64,000 nucleotides of DNA. Source: Streptomyces sp. NBC_01476 (GTDB lineage Bacteria; Actinomycetota; Actinomycetes; Streptomycetales; Streptomycetaceae). Each line of letters begins with the position of its first letter. Position 1 is the stretch's first letter. Shown piece by piece: positions 26,764 to 36,058 of this stretch. Where the stretch lies: positions 967,501 through 1,031,500 of the forward strand of contig NZ_CP109446.1 of the NCBI RefSeq assembly GCF_036227265.1, read 5' to 3'. A program made the position numbers and the translations under genes. A model generated the notes under the pieces. That model had not been told where the DNA came from. It worked only from the letters and a program-made list of their open reading frames with translations, and made no database searches.

Positions 26764-26982
26764 CTAGAAGGCGCCGACCGCGAGGGCGATACCGCAGGCG
26801 GTCAGCACGCAGCCGACGACCGCGTTGAACGCGGTGGTCGCGCGGTGCGGCCCGGCGCCCCCGGCGGGGGCTTCGGTCGCGGCCACCCGGCCCCGCGGAT
26901 ACTGCCCGCGGGCCACCCGGCCGCTGAACAGTACGAAGAAGACGCCCCACAGCGCCAGCACCACACCCAAGGTCGTCCGCAT
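26764..26982 (-). CDS. small membrane protein (72 residues)
   Basis: 72 residues with two transmembrane helices: TLGVVLALWGVFFVLFSGRV and a C-terminal FNAVVGCVLTACGIALAVGAF, joined by a polar loop. A strong GGAGGAGG site precedes the ATG. Looks like a streptomycete conserved small membrane protein; function unknown. Probably cotranscribed with the AI-2E-type gene 146 bases upstream. Confidence 0.7.
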   Translation of the reverse strand: MRTTLGVVLALWGVFFVLFSGRVARGQYPRGRVAATEAPAGGAGPHRATTAFNAVVGCVLTACGIALAVGAF

Positions 26983-27128
26983 CAGGGCCTCCTCCGTCGT
27001 AGGGGATGCGTCGGGTGCTCGCCCACGCCCGGGGAAGGCGGAGACGCGGGCGAGCCGCATCAGTGCGCCTTGCCCCGGACGGCGCCGCCAAACCGGCTGT
27101 CCGCGCCCGGGCCGCCCGGGCCGCCCGG

Positions 27129-28532
27129 TCAGGACGCGTCGGTGCGGGGGAAGACGTACTCGTCCAGCACGATGCCGAGCGCGACGGCCGCCGGGATGGC
27201 GACCAGGCCGCCGATGATGCCGAGCAGCGAACCGCCGGCCAGCACCGCGACCACCGTCACCACAGGGTGCACGTCCACCGCGAACTTCATCGCCCGCGGC
27301 ATGATCAGGTAGTCCTCGGCGACCCGGAAGCCGACGTAGAAGACCGCTGTGGCGATCGCCACCGGCAGCGAGGCGGCCAGCGCCACCAGGCTGACCACCA
27401 CTCCCCCGACGGTCGAGCCGACCACCGGCACCATGTCCATCAGCGCCACGAAGAAGCCGAGCGCGGCCGGGTACGGCACACCGATCGCCTCGCACCACAC
27501 GAAGGTGGCCACGCCCGCGATCGCCGAGGTGGCGATGTTGCCGAGCATGTACCGGCCGACCCGGCTGAGGATCTCCTCGGTGACCGACTCCACCCGATCC
27601 CGGCGGGTGCCGGGCACGAAGCGGTAGCCGAACCGCTTGATCGCCGGCAGCGCGGCCATCACGTACAGCGTGACGGTGATGACGATCACCGTCGAGGTGA
27701 CCAGGCTGATCACCATCTGCCCCGCGCCCAGCACCCCGCCGGCCACCTGGGAGGCGCCGCCGGAGCCGAGTTGGGCCTGCACCTTCTCGATGACGTGGTA
27801 GTGGTCCTCCAGCCGGCCGAGCGTGGAGTGGTGGTCGTGTAGCTGGTCGCGCCAGCGCGGCACCCCGTTCGAGAGCGCGTTGACGGCGGCGGTGACCGGT
27901 GGGATGACCAGTGCCACGAAGCCGGCCAGCACTCCGGCGAAGGCCACCAGCACCGCCGCCACCGACCAGCCGCGGCGCAGCCCGAGCCGGCAGAGCAGGG
28001 CGACCGCGGGCTCCAGGCTGACGGCGATGAAGAAGGAGAGCAGCAGCAGCGTCAGCAACTCGCTGATCTGCAGGACCGTCTGCACCAGCAGCCAGGCGAG
28101 CACCGCGCCGAGTCCGAGCCCGAAACCGATCCGGAACCAGGAGGAGCCCTGGGCCGCCAGTGCCGCGGCCGGCCGGCGCACCCAGCGGCCGGCCGGCCGG
28201 GCCGGGCGGACGGTGCTCTCGGTGTCGTCCTTGCGCTCGGCGTCGTCCTTGCTGTCGGCGTCCGCGGCCCCGGGGCTTCCGGTGCTTCTGCCGCTCTTCG
28301 CGTTCTCGGGGCTCCCGGGCCTCCCGGTGCTTCCGGCGCTCTCCGTGTTCTCGGGGCTCTCCGTGCTCTGCCGGCCGGTGTCGGACCGCTCCGGGGCTCC
28401 GCCGCCCGTGGTGGCCGGATCCGGCGCGATGACGCCCGTCCGGGTGACGGGCCCGTCGGTCCCGGCCGGTTGCCCGGGGGTGTCGCGGGGCCCGGTGGAC
28501 GGTGCTGCCGTATCGGCCGGTGTGTCGGACAT
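27129..28532 (-). CDS. AI-2E family transporter
   Basis: 467 residues. The first ~130 residues are low-complexity and highly charged (GSPENAKSGRSTGSPG and similar Ser/Glu/Gly runs). Then comes a PF01594 membrane domain with about eight helices and the conserved family loops (YVFPRTDAS at the end, GGSLLGIIGGLVAIPAAVA near residue 430, VPVVGSTVGGVVVSLVAL near 370). Family members include TqsA (AI-2 export) and Na+/H+ antiporters; the substrate here is unknown. GAGGGAGA site before the ATG. Confidence 0.87.
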   Translation of the reverse strand: MSDTPADTAAPSTGPRDTPGQPAGTDGPVTRTGVIAPDPATTGGGAPERSDTGRQSTESPENTESAGSTGRPGSPENAKSGRSTGSPGAADADSKDDAERKDDTESTVRPARPAGRWVRRPAAALAAQGSSWFRIGFGLGLGAVLAWLLVQTVLQISELLTLLLLSFFIAVSLEPAVALLCRLGLRRGWSVAAVLVAFAGVLAGFVALVIPPVTAAVNALSNGVPRWRDQLHDHHSTLGRLEDHYHVIEKVQAQLGSGGASQVAGGVLGAGQMVISLVTSTVIVITVTLYVMAALPAIKRFGYRFVPGTRRDRVESVTEEILSRVGRYMLGNIATSAIAGVATFVWCEAIGVPYPAALGFFVALMDMVPVVGSTVGGVVVSLVALAASLPVAIATAVFYVGFRVAEDYLIMPRAMKFAVDVHPVVTVVAVLAGGSLLGIIGGLVAIPAAVALGIVLDEYVFPRTDAS

Positions 28533-28830
28533 GCTGGTGTCTCCCTCGCGACGGTGGACCCTGCGGGCCGGTTCGCGATGCGGCGTCGGCAGGGGCCCCG
28601 CGCCCGCCGGCCCGGCGTCGCATCGCGTCTACCCGCACCAACGGTGATGATTCGGGCCGCGTCACCGGGTACGGCCAGTCGGCCGATACCCTCGGTACGC
28701 ACCGCACGGGCAGCCGACAGCCACCCGTGTTGGGCGGTGGTTCATGCCCGGATCACACGAAATTCCCTTTTCCCGGGCACAACGTCGGTACGTGGTCGGC
28801 GGTCCAACAGATGTCAGGGGGAGGGGACCG
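28533..28830. other. divergent intergenic region
   Basis: About 300 bases between the minus-strand AI-2E gene and the plus-strand LAxTG protein. It must contain both promoters. I see no clear inverted repeat or known operator. Confidence 0.5.
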
Positions 28831-29967
28831 GTGTCACCCATCGCCGCAGCCGTGCGCGGGCGCGCAGCCGCGATCGTCGTGCTCGCGCTGCTCGCGGCCG
28901 TGCCCGGGATCGCGACGGCGTACCCGGCGCCGCCGGAACACCGCGCCTGGACCTACGTGTTCGCCGGCTTCACCGCGGCGCCCGCGGCGACCGACTACGA
29001 CCACCGCACGGTGACGCTCACCGGTGAGCTGCTGCGGCGCCTCAACAGCGGCGGTCCGGAGGAAGCCGCCGCCGGGGAGACGGTGGAGCTGCTGCGGTCC
29101 GCCGCCGTCCCGGCGGACGACGGCGATTCGCTGGGCACCGTGACCACCGACGCGCAGGGCGCCTTCCGGCTGGACGACGTCCCGATCGCCCTGCCGGCCG
29201 CGCCGGGCACCGTACCGGGCCCGCGCACGGTGGTGGTCCGCGCGGTGCTGCGGCCCGGCACCCCCGAAGGCCCGGGCGGCCCCGGCGGCCCCGGGAGCAC
29301 CGCCTCACCGACGCCGCCGGCGCAGAACGCCGAGGCCCGCGTCGAGATCACCGCCACGCCGAGCACCGCCCGGCTGACCGTGGACTACCAGGTGGGCGCG
29401 GTCTCGGCGGCCGGCCGGCCGGTGACCGCGCGGGGCACCCTCCAACGGGACAGCGGGCTCGGCCCGTTGCCCGTCCCCGGCGCGGACGTCCGGGTGACCT
29501 ACCGGGCCGCCGGACTCCCGCTGCTGGTCGAGAAGGCCACCACCGGCTCCGACGGAGGCTTCTCGGTGACCTTCCCGGCCGCCGTGGCCGGCACGGTGAC
29601 CGCGAGCGTCGACGGACCGGCCGACCCTTATCTCGACGTCGTGGCGACCGGAGGGCTCAGCCGGCGGATCGACGTACCGTCACCGACCCCCACGCCGACG
29701 CCAACCCCGGCCGCCCCCACTCCGCTGCCCGCCGCACTGCCCGTGCACCCGATGACCGCGACCACGGGACCGCCCACCGGCCCCGCCTCGCCGGCCGCCC
29801 GCCCGGCGGCTGCGCCGAAGCACGTGCAACCGGCCGATACGCCCAATACCCTGGCGGTGACGGGCGGCGGAACGACCCGGATCGCCTTCCTGACCGGGGG
29901 CAGCACCCTGCTCCTGGCGGGGATGCTGCTGATGGTCGCCCGGCGGCGGCTGCGGACGGCGCGATAG
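28831..29967 (+). CDS. secreted LAxTG cell-wall-anchored protein
   Basis: 378 residues from GTG behind GGGGGAGGGG. N-terminal signal peptide (AAAIVVLALLAAVPGIATA), two beta-rich carboxypeptidase-regulatory-like segments (SLGTVTTDAQGAFRLDDVPI near residue 95; VRVTYRAAGLPLLVEKATTG near 225), and a Pro/Thr/Ala spacer (TPTPTPTPAAP). The C-terminus is a sorting signal: LAVTG at about residue 340, a hydrophobic helix and RRRLRTAR. LAxTG is the class E sortase signal of streptomycetes, so it should be linked to peptidoglycan. Surface role unknown. A longer start at 28744 lacks a signal peptide at the N-terminus. Confidence 0.75.
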   Translation: MSPIAAAVRGRAAAIVVLALLAAVPGIATAYPAPPEHRAWTYVFAGFTAAPAATDYDHRTVTLTGELLRRLNSGGPEEAAAGETVELLRSAAVPADDGDSLGTVTTDAQGAFRLDDVPIALPAAPGTVPGPRTVVVRAVLRPGTPEGPGGPGGPGSTASPTPPAQNAEARVEITATPSTARLTVDYQVGAVSAAGRPVTARGTLQRDSGLGPLPVPGADVRVTYRAAGLPLLVEKATTGSDGGFSVTFPAAVAGTVTASVDGPADPYLDVVATGGLSRRIDVPSPTPTPTPTPAAPTPLPAALPVHPMTATTGPPTGPASPAARPAAAPKHVQPADTPNTLAVTGGGTTRIAFLTGGSTLLLAGMLLMVARRRLRTAR

Positions 29968-30041
29968 CCCGCCGTCACGGTGTTCCGCGGTCTGGGACGG
30001 CAAGGGGCCGTCTCTCGGGCGGTGCTGGAATGGGGGGCGGC

Positions 30042-32234
30042 ATGAGACCGCTGGAAACGGGCGATCCCACGTCGGTGGGACAGGGGCGTTACCGCCTGGT
30101 CGGACGGCTCGGCCAGGGCGGCATGGGGGTGGTGTACTTCGGCCGGTCGCTGTCCGGGCGGGCGGTCGCGGTCAAGGTGGTGCGGCCGGAGCTGAGCACC
30201 GAGCCGGGCTTCCGGCGCCGCTTCGCCGACGAGGTGGCCGCGGCCCGCAAGGTGGGCGGCTTCCACACCGCGCCGGTGGTGGACGCGGACCCCGACGGCG
30301 ATCCGGCCTGGCTGGTCACCGCCTTCGTCCCCGGACCCACCCTGCAGTCGGTACTGCTGAACGTGGGGGTGCTGCCGGTCGGTACGGTCACCGTGCTGGC
30401 GGCCGGTCTCGCCGAGGCGCTGGAGGCGATCCACCGGGTCGGGGTGATGCACCGCGACCTCAAGCCGGCCAACATCATCGTGGCCGAGGACGGCCCGCGG
30501 GTCATCGACTTCGGCATCGCCCGGGCACTGGACGGCACCGCACTGACCCAGACCGGCCTGCAGATCGGTACGCCCGGCTATCTGGCGCCCGAGCAGCTGA
30601 CCGGTGGCGCGGTCACGCCCGCGGTGGACATGTTCGCGCTCGGGGTGGTGCTGAGCCAGGCCGTCGGCGCGTTCCCGTTCGGCGACGGGCCCTCGGCCGC
30701 CCGGCACTACCGCGTCGTCCACGAGGAACCCGACCTGGCCGCCGTTCCGCCCGAGCTGCGCCCGCTGATCGCCGACTGCCTGGCGAAGATCCCGGCCGAC
30801 CGGCCGTCCCCCGCGGACTTCCTCGCCCGGCTGACGGTCCAGCACCTCCCCGACGGCGACTGGCTGCCGGCCGCCGCGACGGCGATGCTGCGGCGGATCG
30901 AGCCGCTGCCGACGAACACCCCGGACACCTACCAGGCGGCTGCCTCCGCGGCGGCCGGCGGGGCGGCCCACCCGGAGACGGTCAAGGCCACTCCCCCACC
31001 GGAACACCCGCAGACGGTCAGGGCGGCGCACGCCGACCCTGCTCCCGGCCCCACCGGTCCGGCCTCCGACGGTGCCGCCGGTGCCGGCGGGGCGGTGGGC
31101 GCCGCCGCGTTCCCCGGCTCGGCCTATCCGCAAGCGCCGGACACCCCGCCGCCGCCCGGGGGTCAGGGCGGCACGCCGAGCGCCTTCGGCCCGCCGGCGG
31201 CCCCCTACAGCGCGGGGACAGTGCGGCCCCGGCGGCGGCGCGCGCTGCTGGTCGCGCTCGCCGTACTGGTGGTCGCCGGGACCGCCGCCGGCCTGCTGGT
31301 GGCGCAGCCGTGGTCCGGCGATGCCGGCACCGCGGGCAACGGAAGCCACGCCGCGGGCACCGGGTCCCCGTCCAGTACCGGCTCCACGAGCGCCCCCGCG
31401 GCTCCGGCCGCCCTGCCGGCCCAGCCGCTGCTGGTCCGTGAGGACACCGCGCCCGGCTTCCCGCAGACCTGCCACGGGGTGATCGCGGTCCGGGCCCCGG
31501 GCCGCGACGACCCCCGGCGGCTGGTCTCCGGCGGGAGCTGCGACGAGCTGCCGCAGTGGTCGCCGGACCGCACCCGTTTCGCCTTCACCCGGACCACCGC
31601 CGGGTCGTCGGCGGTCTGGGTGGCGGACGCCGACGGCTCGAACCCGCATGAGGTCGCGCCGGTCCAGGGTGGCCGGGCCACCTGGTCCCCGGACGGCGAA
31701 CGGCTGGGGGTCGTGCGCCGGACCAAGGGCGTGCAGCAGTTCTGGACGGTCAACGCCGCCGACGGCTCCGCCCTGCAGATCACGCACGGGACCGCAGGGC
31801 TCGACGATCCCTCCTGGTCGCCGGACGGCACCAGGATCGCGGTGTGGAAGGACGTCTCCGGTCTCTCCCAGATCTTCCTGATCGACCTGGCCCACCCGGA
31901 CGCCGCGCCCGTACAGATCACCCATGGCAGCGAACGCGCCCGGGACCCGATGTGGTCGCCGGACGGCAGATTCCTCGTCTACACCTACGGCAAGCCGCTC
32001 TCCGGCAGCCAGGGCGACATCCATGTGGTCGGCGCGGACGGCTCGGGCGACCGCCCGCTGGCCGCCAGCGGCGACCAGGAGATGGATCCGTCCTGGTCCC
32101 CCGACGGGAAGTGGGTGGCGTATGTGCGCGGGCCGGTCGAGACGCCGGCCGTATGGGCGGTCAGAGCGGACGGAACGGGCGCCAGGAAGCTCACCACAGG
32201 CAATGTTCCCGAAGGCCATCCGTCGTGGCGTTGA
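30042..32234 (+). CDS. membrane Ser/Thr protein kinase with extracytoplasmic TolB-like propeller
   Basis: 730 residues. Hanks-type kinase (~15-275): GQGGMGVVYF P-loop, Lys45 in AVKVV, catalytic HRDLKPANI (Asp139), DFGIA and GTPGYLAPEQ. A Pro/Ala juxtamembrane linker is followed by one transmembrane helix (~400-422). The outside part (~445-730) is a six-repeat PD40/TolB-type propeller with repeated WSPDG motifs (for example PSWSPDGTRIAVW). In place of PASTA repeats the sensor is a beta-propeller. It sits between a surface protein and a glycosyltransferase. Confidence 0.93.
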   Translation: MRPLETGDPTSVGQGRYRLVGRLGQGGMGVVYFGRSLSGRAVAVKVVRPELSTEPGFRRRFADEVAAARKVGGFHTAPVVDADPDGDPAWLVTAFVPGPTLQSVLLNVGVLPVGTVTVLAAGLAEALEAIHRVGVMHRDLKPANIIVAEDGPRVIDFGIARALDGTALTQTGLQIGTPGYLAPEQLTGGAVTPAVDMFALGVVLSQAVGAFPFGDGPSAARHYRVVHEEPDLAAVPPELRPLIADCLAKIPADRPSPADFLARLTVQHLPDGDWLPAAATAMLRRIEPLPTNTPDTYQAAASAAAGGAAHPETVKATPPPEHPQTVRAAHADPAPGPTGPASDGAAGAGGAVGAAAFPGSAYPQAPDTPPPPGGQGGTPSAFGPPAAPYSAGTVRPRRRRALLVALAVLVVAGTAAGLLVAQPWSGDAGTAGNGSHAAGTGSPSSTGSTSAPAAPAALPAQPLLVREDTAPGFPQTCHGVIAVRAPGRDDPRRLVSGGSCDELPQWSPDRTRFAFTRTTAGSSAVWVADADGSNPHEVAPVQGGRATWSPDGERLGVVRRTKGVQQFWTVNAADGSALQITHGTAGLDDPSWSPDGTRIAVWKDVSGLSQIFLIDLAHPDAAPVQITHGSERARDPMWSPDGRFLVYTYGKPLSGSQGDIHVVGADGSGDRPLAASGDQEMDPSWSPDGKWVAYVRGPVETPAVWAVRADGTGARKLTTGNVPEGHPSWR

Positions 32235-32407
32235 CGGACCGCGCCGCTCTCACCACGGGTGATTCATCCATGTAACCTGCCGCGTCATCATCGGCAATGC
32301 GGAATTCACACGGCATCTAGTTTCGAGTGCTCCGATCGCGGCTAACCCGCTGGTCAAGGGGGTTCCGTATATTTCCCGCCACCGCGGGACGGCGATGGGT
32401 GCGCGTT

Positions 32408-33607
32408 ATGAGCGAACTGCGTGTGCTGTCGGTTTACGAAGGCTTCTTTTCAGGCGGAGCCCGCATTCTGCACAGCGATGTGATCCTCGGTCTGCACGGC
32501 GGTGCGCAAGAGCACGCGGTGCTGACCGTGCAGGGCGAAATGCACCGGGAAGCGACTCGGCAGCGAATGGAGGACGACGCCTGTTACCGCTCCCTGACCG
32601 GCGCGGGCGTCCCCGTCACGGCACTGCGCCGCGGTACGGACGCGGCCGAGGGGGAGCCGTTCAGCGCCACAGAACTGGCGGCCACCGCGCGGGCGACGGC
32701 CGCCGCGGATGTGGTGCTGTCACTGAAGGAGCAGCCGCTGGCCCTGCTCAATCAGGCCGGTCTGCCGCTGCGGCCGGTTGTGGTCTGTCTGCACCGGTCC
32801 GACCCGGAGAACCAGGGTCCGGCGCTGGACGCACTGCTCGCCGCGGTCGAGGCGGGCCGGCTGCGGGCCGGCGTGTGCTGCGCGGAGTCGACCCGGGCCG
32901 CGTACGCGGCGGCCGGGGTGCCCGCGGAGCTGCTGCATGTGATCCCCAACGGGGTTGACCTGCTGCGGTTCCGTCCCGATCCGGTCCAGCGGGCCCGGTG
33001 GCGGGCGTCGCTCGGCATCGACGACCAGGCACCGCTCGTGGTCTTCGCCGCCCGGTACGCGGGCATGAAGAACGTGCCCCTCTTCCTGCGGGCGGCCCGG
33101 CGCTTCCTGCGCCAGGAGCCGCGCGGACACGTGCTGATGTGCGGTGCCGGGATGACCGCGGCCAATCCGGGGCTGCGGGCGGACATCGACGCGGCGCTCG
33201 GCGACGAGCCGTGGCTGGCCGAGCGGATGTCGCTGCTCGGGGTGCGCCAGGACATGGAGACGGTGTACGCGGCGGCCGACGTGGTGTCGCTCACCTCGTC
33301 GTCGGGCGAGGCGGCGCCGCTGTGCCTGATCGAGGGCATGATGTGCGGCGCGGTGCCGGTGGCCACCGATGTCGGCGACTGCGCGGAGCTGGTGGCCGGG
33401 CACGGGATGCTCACGCCGCCGGACCCGGCGGTGATCGCGGCGGCCTGGAGCGAGGCGGCGGCCGGTGCCGCCGCGTTCGCACCGGCCCTGGAGCGCAGCC
33501 GGGAGCGGTTCAGCCGGGAGCGCATGATCGCCGCCTACGGCACGCTGATCGAGCAGGTGCACCACGGCCTGGCGCCTGCCCCGGCCGCACTCCCCGACCC
33601 CTTCTAG
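32408..33607 (+). CDS. glycosyltransferase family 4-like (group 1)
   Basis: 399 residues from ATG 32408. GT-B fold: N-terminal SELRVLSVYEGFFSGGARIL with an NxxGxG-like donor segment, VIPNGVDLLRFRP (~residue 180), and the C-terminal nucleotide-sugar site EAAPLCLIEGMMCGAVPVAT. It transfers a sugar from a nucleotide donor to an unknown acceptor, perhaps cell-envelope glycan. The ribosome site is weak (GATGGGTGCG). Confidence 0.86.
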   Translation: MSELRVLSVYEGFFSGGARILHSDVILGLHGGAQEHAVLTVQGEMHREATRQRMEDDACYRSLTGAGVPVTALRRGTDAAEGEPFSATELAATARATAAADVVLSLKEQPLALLNQAGLPLRPVVVCLHRSDPENQGPALDALLAAVEAGRLRAGVCCAESTRAAYAAAGVPAELLHVIPNGVDLLRFRPDPVQRARWRASLGIDDQAPLVVFAARYAGMKNVPLFLRAARRFLRQEPRGHVLMCGAGMTAANPGLRADIDAALGDEPWLAERMSLLGVRQDMETVYAAADVVSLTSSSGEAAPLCLIEGMMCGAVPVATDVGDCAELVAGHGMLTPPDPAVIAAAWSEAAAGAAAFAPALERSRERFSRERMIAAYGTLIEQVHHGLAPAPAALPDPF

Positions 33608-33864
33608 CCGTCGCTCGGGCCGGCCGGCGGGTGCCGGTCGGCCGGGCCGGCGGGTGCGGCGCTCCGGGTTGCCGCCGGGCGCCGGCCGGCGGCAGCTCGC
33701 CGGCTGTCCGGCCGGCCAAGAGGTCTCAGGCCCGTCGTCGGGTCGGCCCGCGGCGCCCGCCGGCTGTCCGGCCGGCCCGCCGAGAGCTCTCAGGCCCGTC
33801 ATCGGGCAGCCCGGCGGCAGCCCGCCGTCCGACGTCCGCGGGCCGGCCGGGCCGCCCAGAGCTT
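33608..33864. repeat. imperfect ~62-bp tandem repeats between convergent genes
   Basis: The 20-base element CGCCGGCTGTCCGGCCGGCC occurs at 33698-33717 and 33758-33777, each followed by TCTCAGGCCCGTC (33724-33736 and 33788-33800). A more diverged third copy runs into the stop of the peptidase gene (33844-33870). The region separates a convergent gene pair and may work as a bidirectional terminator. Confidence 0.65.
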
Positions 33865-34968
33865 TCAGGCGGGCCGGTCGGTGAGTTCGTACAGGTCCCG
33901 GTAGGCGGGGAAGTCACCGCCGGGTCCGGTGACGCTCCGGGCCGCGAGGACCGCGTGCAGCACCGCGCGGGTCAGGGTGTCCGCGCCCGCGGCCAGGATC
34001 TCGTTGACCGCGCCGGCTTCGCTGTGGACACCGAACGCCGCGTCGCCGGGCGGCAGCGGGTCCGGCGGGACCAGGGGCCGGCGCCCGGTCGCCAGCGCGA
34101 AGAGGGTGTCGCCGTCGGAGAGGAGGTGCACCGGTCGGACCGCCCGGGCCAGCCCGTCGTGCGCGGTGCCGGCCAGCTTCTGTGCCTGGGCCCGGGTCAG
34201 CGCGGCGTCGGTGGCGACGACGGCGAGCGTGGTGTTGAAGGCCGGCGGGCGCACGGCGGTCAGCCGGGCGCGCGCCCGGGCGACCGTGGCCTGCGGCAGC
34301 GCGGAGCCGTCGAGCCCGAACTCGTCCGCCCACCCGGCCCTGGCCCCCCACAGGGCCCCGGTGTCGGGGTCCACCACGGAACCGGCCGCGTTGACGACCG
34401 CGAGCGCGGCCACCGTCGTCCCCGACGGCAGCAGCCAACTCGCCGTACCCACACCGCCTTTGAGGCCGCCGGCGACCGCTCCCGTGCCGGCGCCGACCAC
34501 GCCCTGCGGCACCGCGGCGCCCTCCTCGGTGGCCGCGGCGGCCTCCACCGCGGCCCGGCCGAGAGCGGATCCCGGGCGGGCGGTCCAGCGCCCGCCCCGG
34601 CCGAGGTCGAAGAGCGCGGCGGCGGGCACCACCGGCACCACCCGGCCGGCGCCGACCGGGAAACCGCGGCCCTGCTCCTCCAGCCAGCCCACCACCCCGG
34701 AGGCGGCGTCGAGCCCGAAGGCGCTGCCGCCGGTGAGCACGACCGCCTCGATCCGCTGGACGAGGTTGCGCGGGTCCAGCGCGTCGGTCTCCCGGGTGCC
34801 GGGCCCGCCGCCGCGTACATCCACCGCGGTGACGGCGCCGCCCTCCGGGGCCAGCACCACGGTGACACCGGTCAGCCAGCCGTCCTCGCGCCGCTCGGCG
34901 TGGCCGACCCGCAGGCCGCCGACGTCGGTGAGCGCGTTCGCCGCGCCCGGTCGTCCCGCTCCGCTCAC
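33865..34968 (-). CDS. P1 family peptidase (DmpA/NylC-type N-terminal nucleophile hydrolase)
   Basis: 367 residues. Family S58/P1: NALTDVGGLRVGHAERR start, VVLTGGSAFGLDAASGV, GGLKGGVGTAS, and the autoprocessing segment AFNTTLAVVATDA. In NylC-type enzymes cleavage between Asn and Thr frees the catalytic Thr; here that is Asn245/Thr246. The family includes beta-aminopeptidases and nylon oligomer hydrolases; the substrate here is not inferable. Confidence 0.9.
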   Translation of the reverse strand: MSGAGRPGAANALTDVGGLRVGHAERREDGWLTGVTVVLAPEGGAVTAVDVRGGGPGTRETDALDPRNLVQRIEAVVLTGGSAFGLDAASGVVGWLEEQGRGFPVGAGRVVPVVPAAALFDLGRGGRWTARPGSALGRAAVEAAAATEEGAAVPQGVVGAGTGAVAGGLKGGVGTASWLLPSGTTVAALAVVNAAGSVVDPDTGALWGARAGWADEFGLDGSALPQATVARARARLTAVRPPAFNTTLAVVATDAALTRAQAQKLAGTAHDGLARAVRPVHLLSDGDTLFALATGRRPLVPPDPLPPGDAAFGVHSEAGAVNEILAAGADTLTRAVLHAVLAARSVTGPGGDFPAYRDLYELTDRPA

Positions 34969-35089
34969 GTGCTCGTCCCGCCTTCGCTGCCGGTGCTGTC
35001 GGGCGCCGCCCGTGGTCGCGGCTACAGCTTCACATCCTCGCCGGTGACCGGCACGGCGTGCCCGCGCAGTACGGCGGTGACGGCGCCGG

Positions 35090-36013
35090 TCACGACTGCA
35101 GTTCGGAGCGGGCCGCCGCGTCCTCGCCCGCCTCCAGCAGGTTGGCGGCGGCGCCGACGATCCGCGGGTCCGGTTCGCCGACGACCTCCTCGTCCTTGTC
35201 GCTGTAGTCGAAGCGGGCCAGCACGCTGCGCATGGCCTCGACCCTGGCGCGCTTCTTGTCGTTGCTCTTGACCACCGTCCAGGGGGCGTAGTCGGTGTCG
35301 GTCTCCTGGAACATGGCGACCTTGGCCGCGGTGTAGCGGTCCCACAGGTCGAGCGAGGCCAGGTCCATCGGGCTGAGCTTCCACTGCCGCACCGGGTCCA
35401 CCTGGCGGATGGTGAACCGGGTGCGCTGCTCGTCGCGGGAGACCGAGAACCAGAACTTCACCAGGTGGATGCCGTCGTCCACCAGCATCCGCTCGAAGGC
35501 GGGCGCCTGCCGCATGAAGCGGTGGTACTCGTCGTCGGTGCAGAAGCCCATCACCCGCTCCACCCCGGCCCGGTTGTACCAGGACCGGTCGAAGAGCACG
35601 ATCTCACCGGCGGTCGGCAGGTGCGCCACGTACCGCTGGAAGTACCACTGCCCGCTCTCGCGTTCGGTGGGCTTCTCCAGCGCGACGACCCGGGCACCGC
35701 GCGGGTTGAGGTGCTCGATGAACCGCTTGATGGTGCCGCCCTTGCCCGCCGCGTCCCGGCCCTCGAAGAGGATCACGATCCGCTGGCCGGTCTCCTTCAC
35801 CCAGCTCTGCAGCTTCAGCAGTTCTATCTGCTGCAGGCGCTTGTGGTGCTCGTACTCGGGCCGCTCCATACGGGCGTCGTAGGGGTAGTTCTCCCGCCAG
35901 GTGTCGACGACGCTGCCGTCGGGGCGGATCAGCACCGGGTCGTCCTGGTCGGTGTAGTCCACCTGCATCCCCGCCGGCAGCGGAGTCCCGTTGGTGGAGA
36001 AGCTGGTACTCAT
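35090..36013 (-). CDS. ppk2: polyphosphate kinase 2
   Basis: 307 residues. PPK2 makes nucleoside tri- or diphosphates from polyphosphate (or the reverse). Walker A-like GRDAAGKGGTIKRF (~residue 85), lid and base motifs EIVLFDRSWYNRAGVERVMG, WFSVSRDEQRTRF and the C-terminal APWTVVKSNDKKRAR. Length fits single-domain class I PPK2. It neighbours the PiT phosphate transporter (36333-37481) and a small membrane protein on the same strand, suggesting a phosphate-storage context. Confidence 0.94.
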   Translation of the reverse strand: MSTSFSTNGTPLPAGMQVDYTDQDDPVLIRPDGSVVDTWRENYPYDARMERPEYEHHKRLQQIELLKLQSWVKETGQRIVILFEGRDAAGKGGTIKRFIEHLNPRGARVVALEKPTERESGQWYFQRYVAHLPTAGEIVLFDRSWYNRAGVERVMGFCTDDEYHRFMRQAPAFERMLVDDGIHLVKFWFSVSRDEQRTRFTIRQVDPVRQWKLSPMDLASLDLWDRYTAAKVAMFQETDTDYAPWTVVKSNDKKRARVEAMRSVLARFDYSDKDEEVVGEPDPRIVGAAANLLEAGEDAAARSELQS

Positions 36014-36058
36014 CGCCCGCCCGCCTTCTCGTCACTCGCCCGCCCGTCCCCTCCCGTG

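Noticed and set aside
35022-35093. A 23-codon frame starting with a GTGA overlap on the PPK2 stop
   Set aside because: Overlap is suggestive but the frame is too short and the peptide is unrecognised; no second supporting feature.
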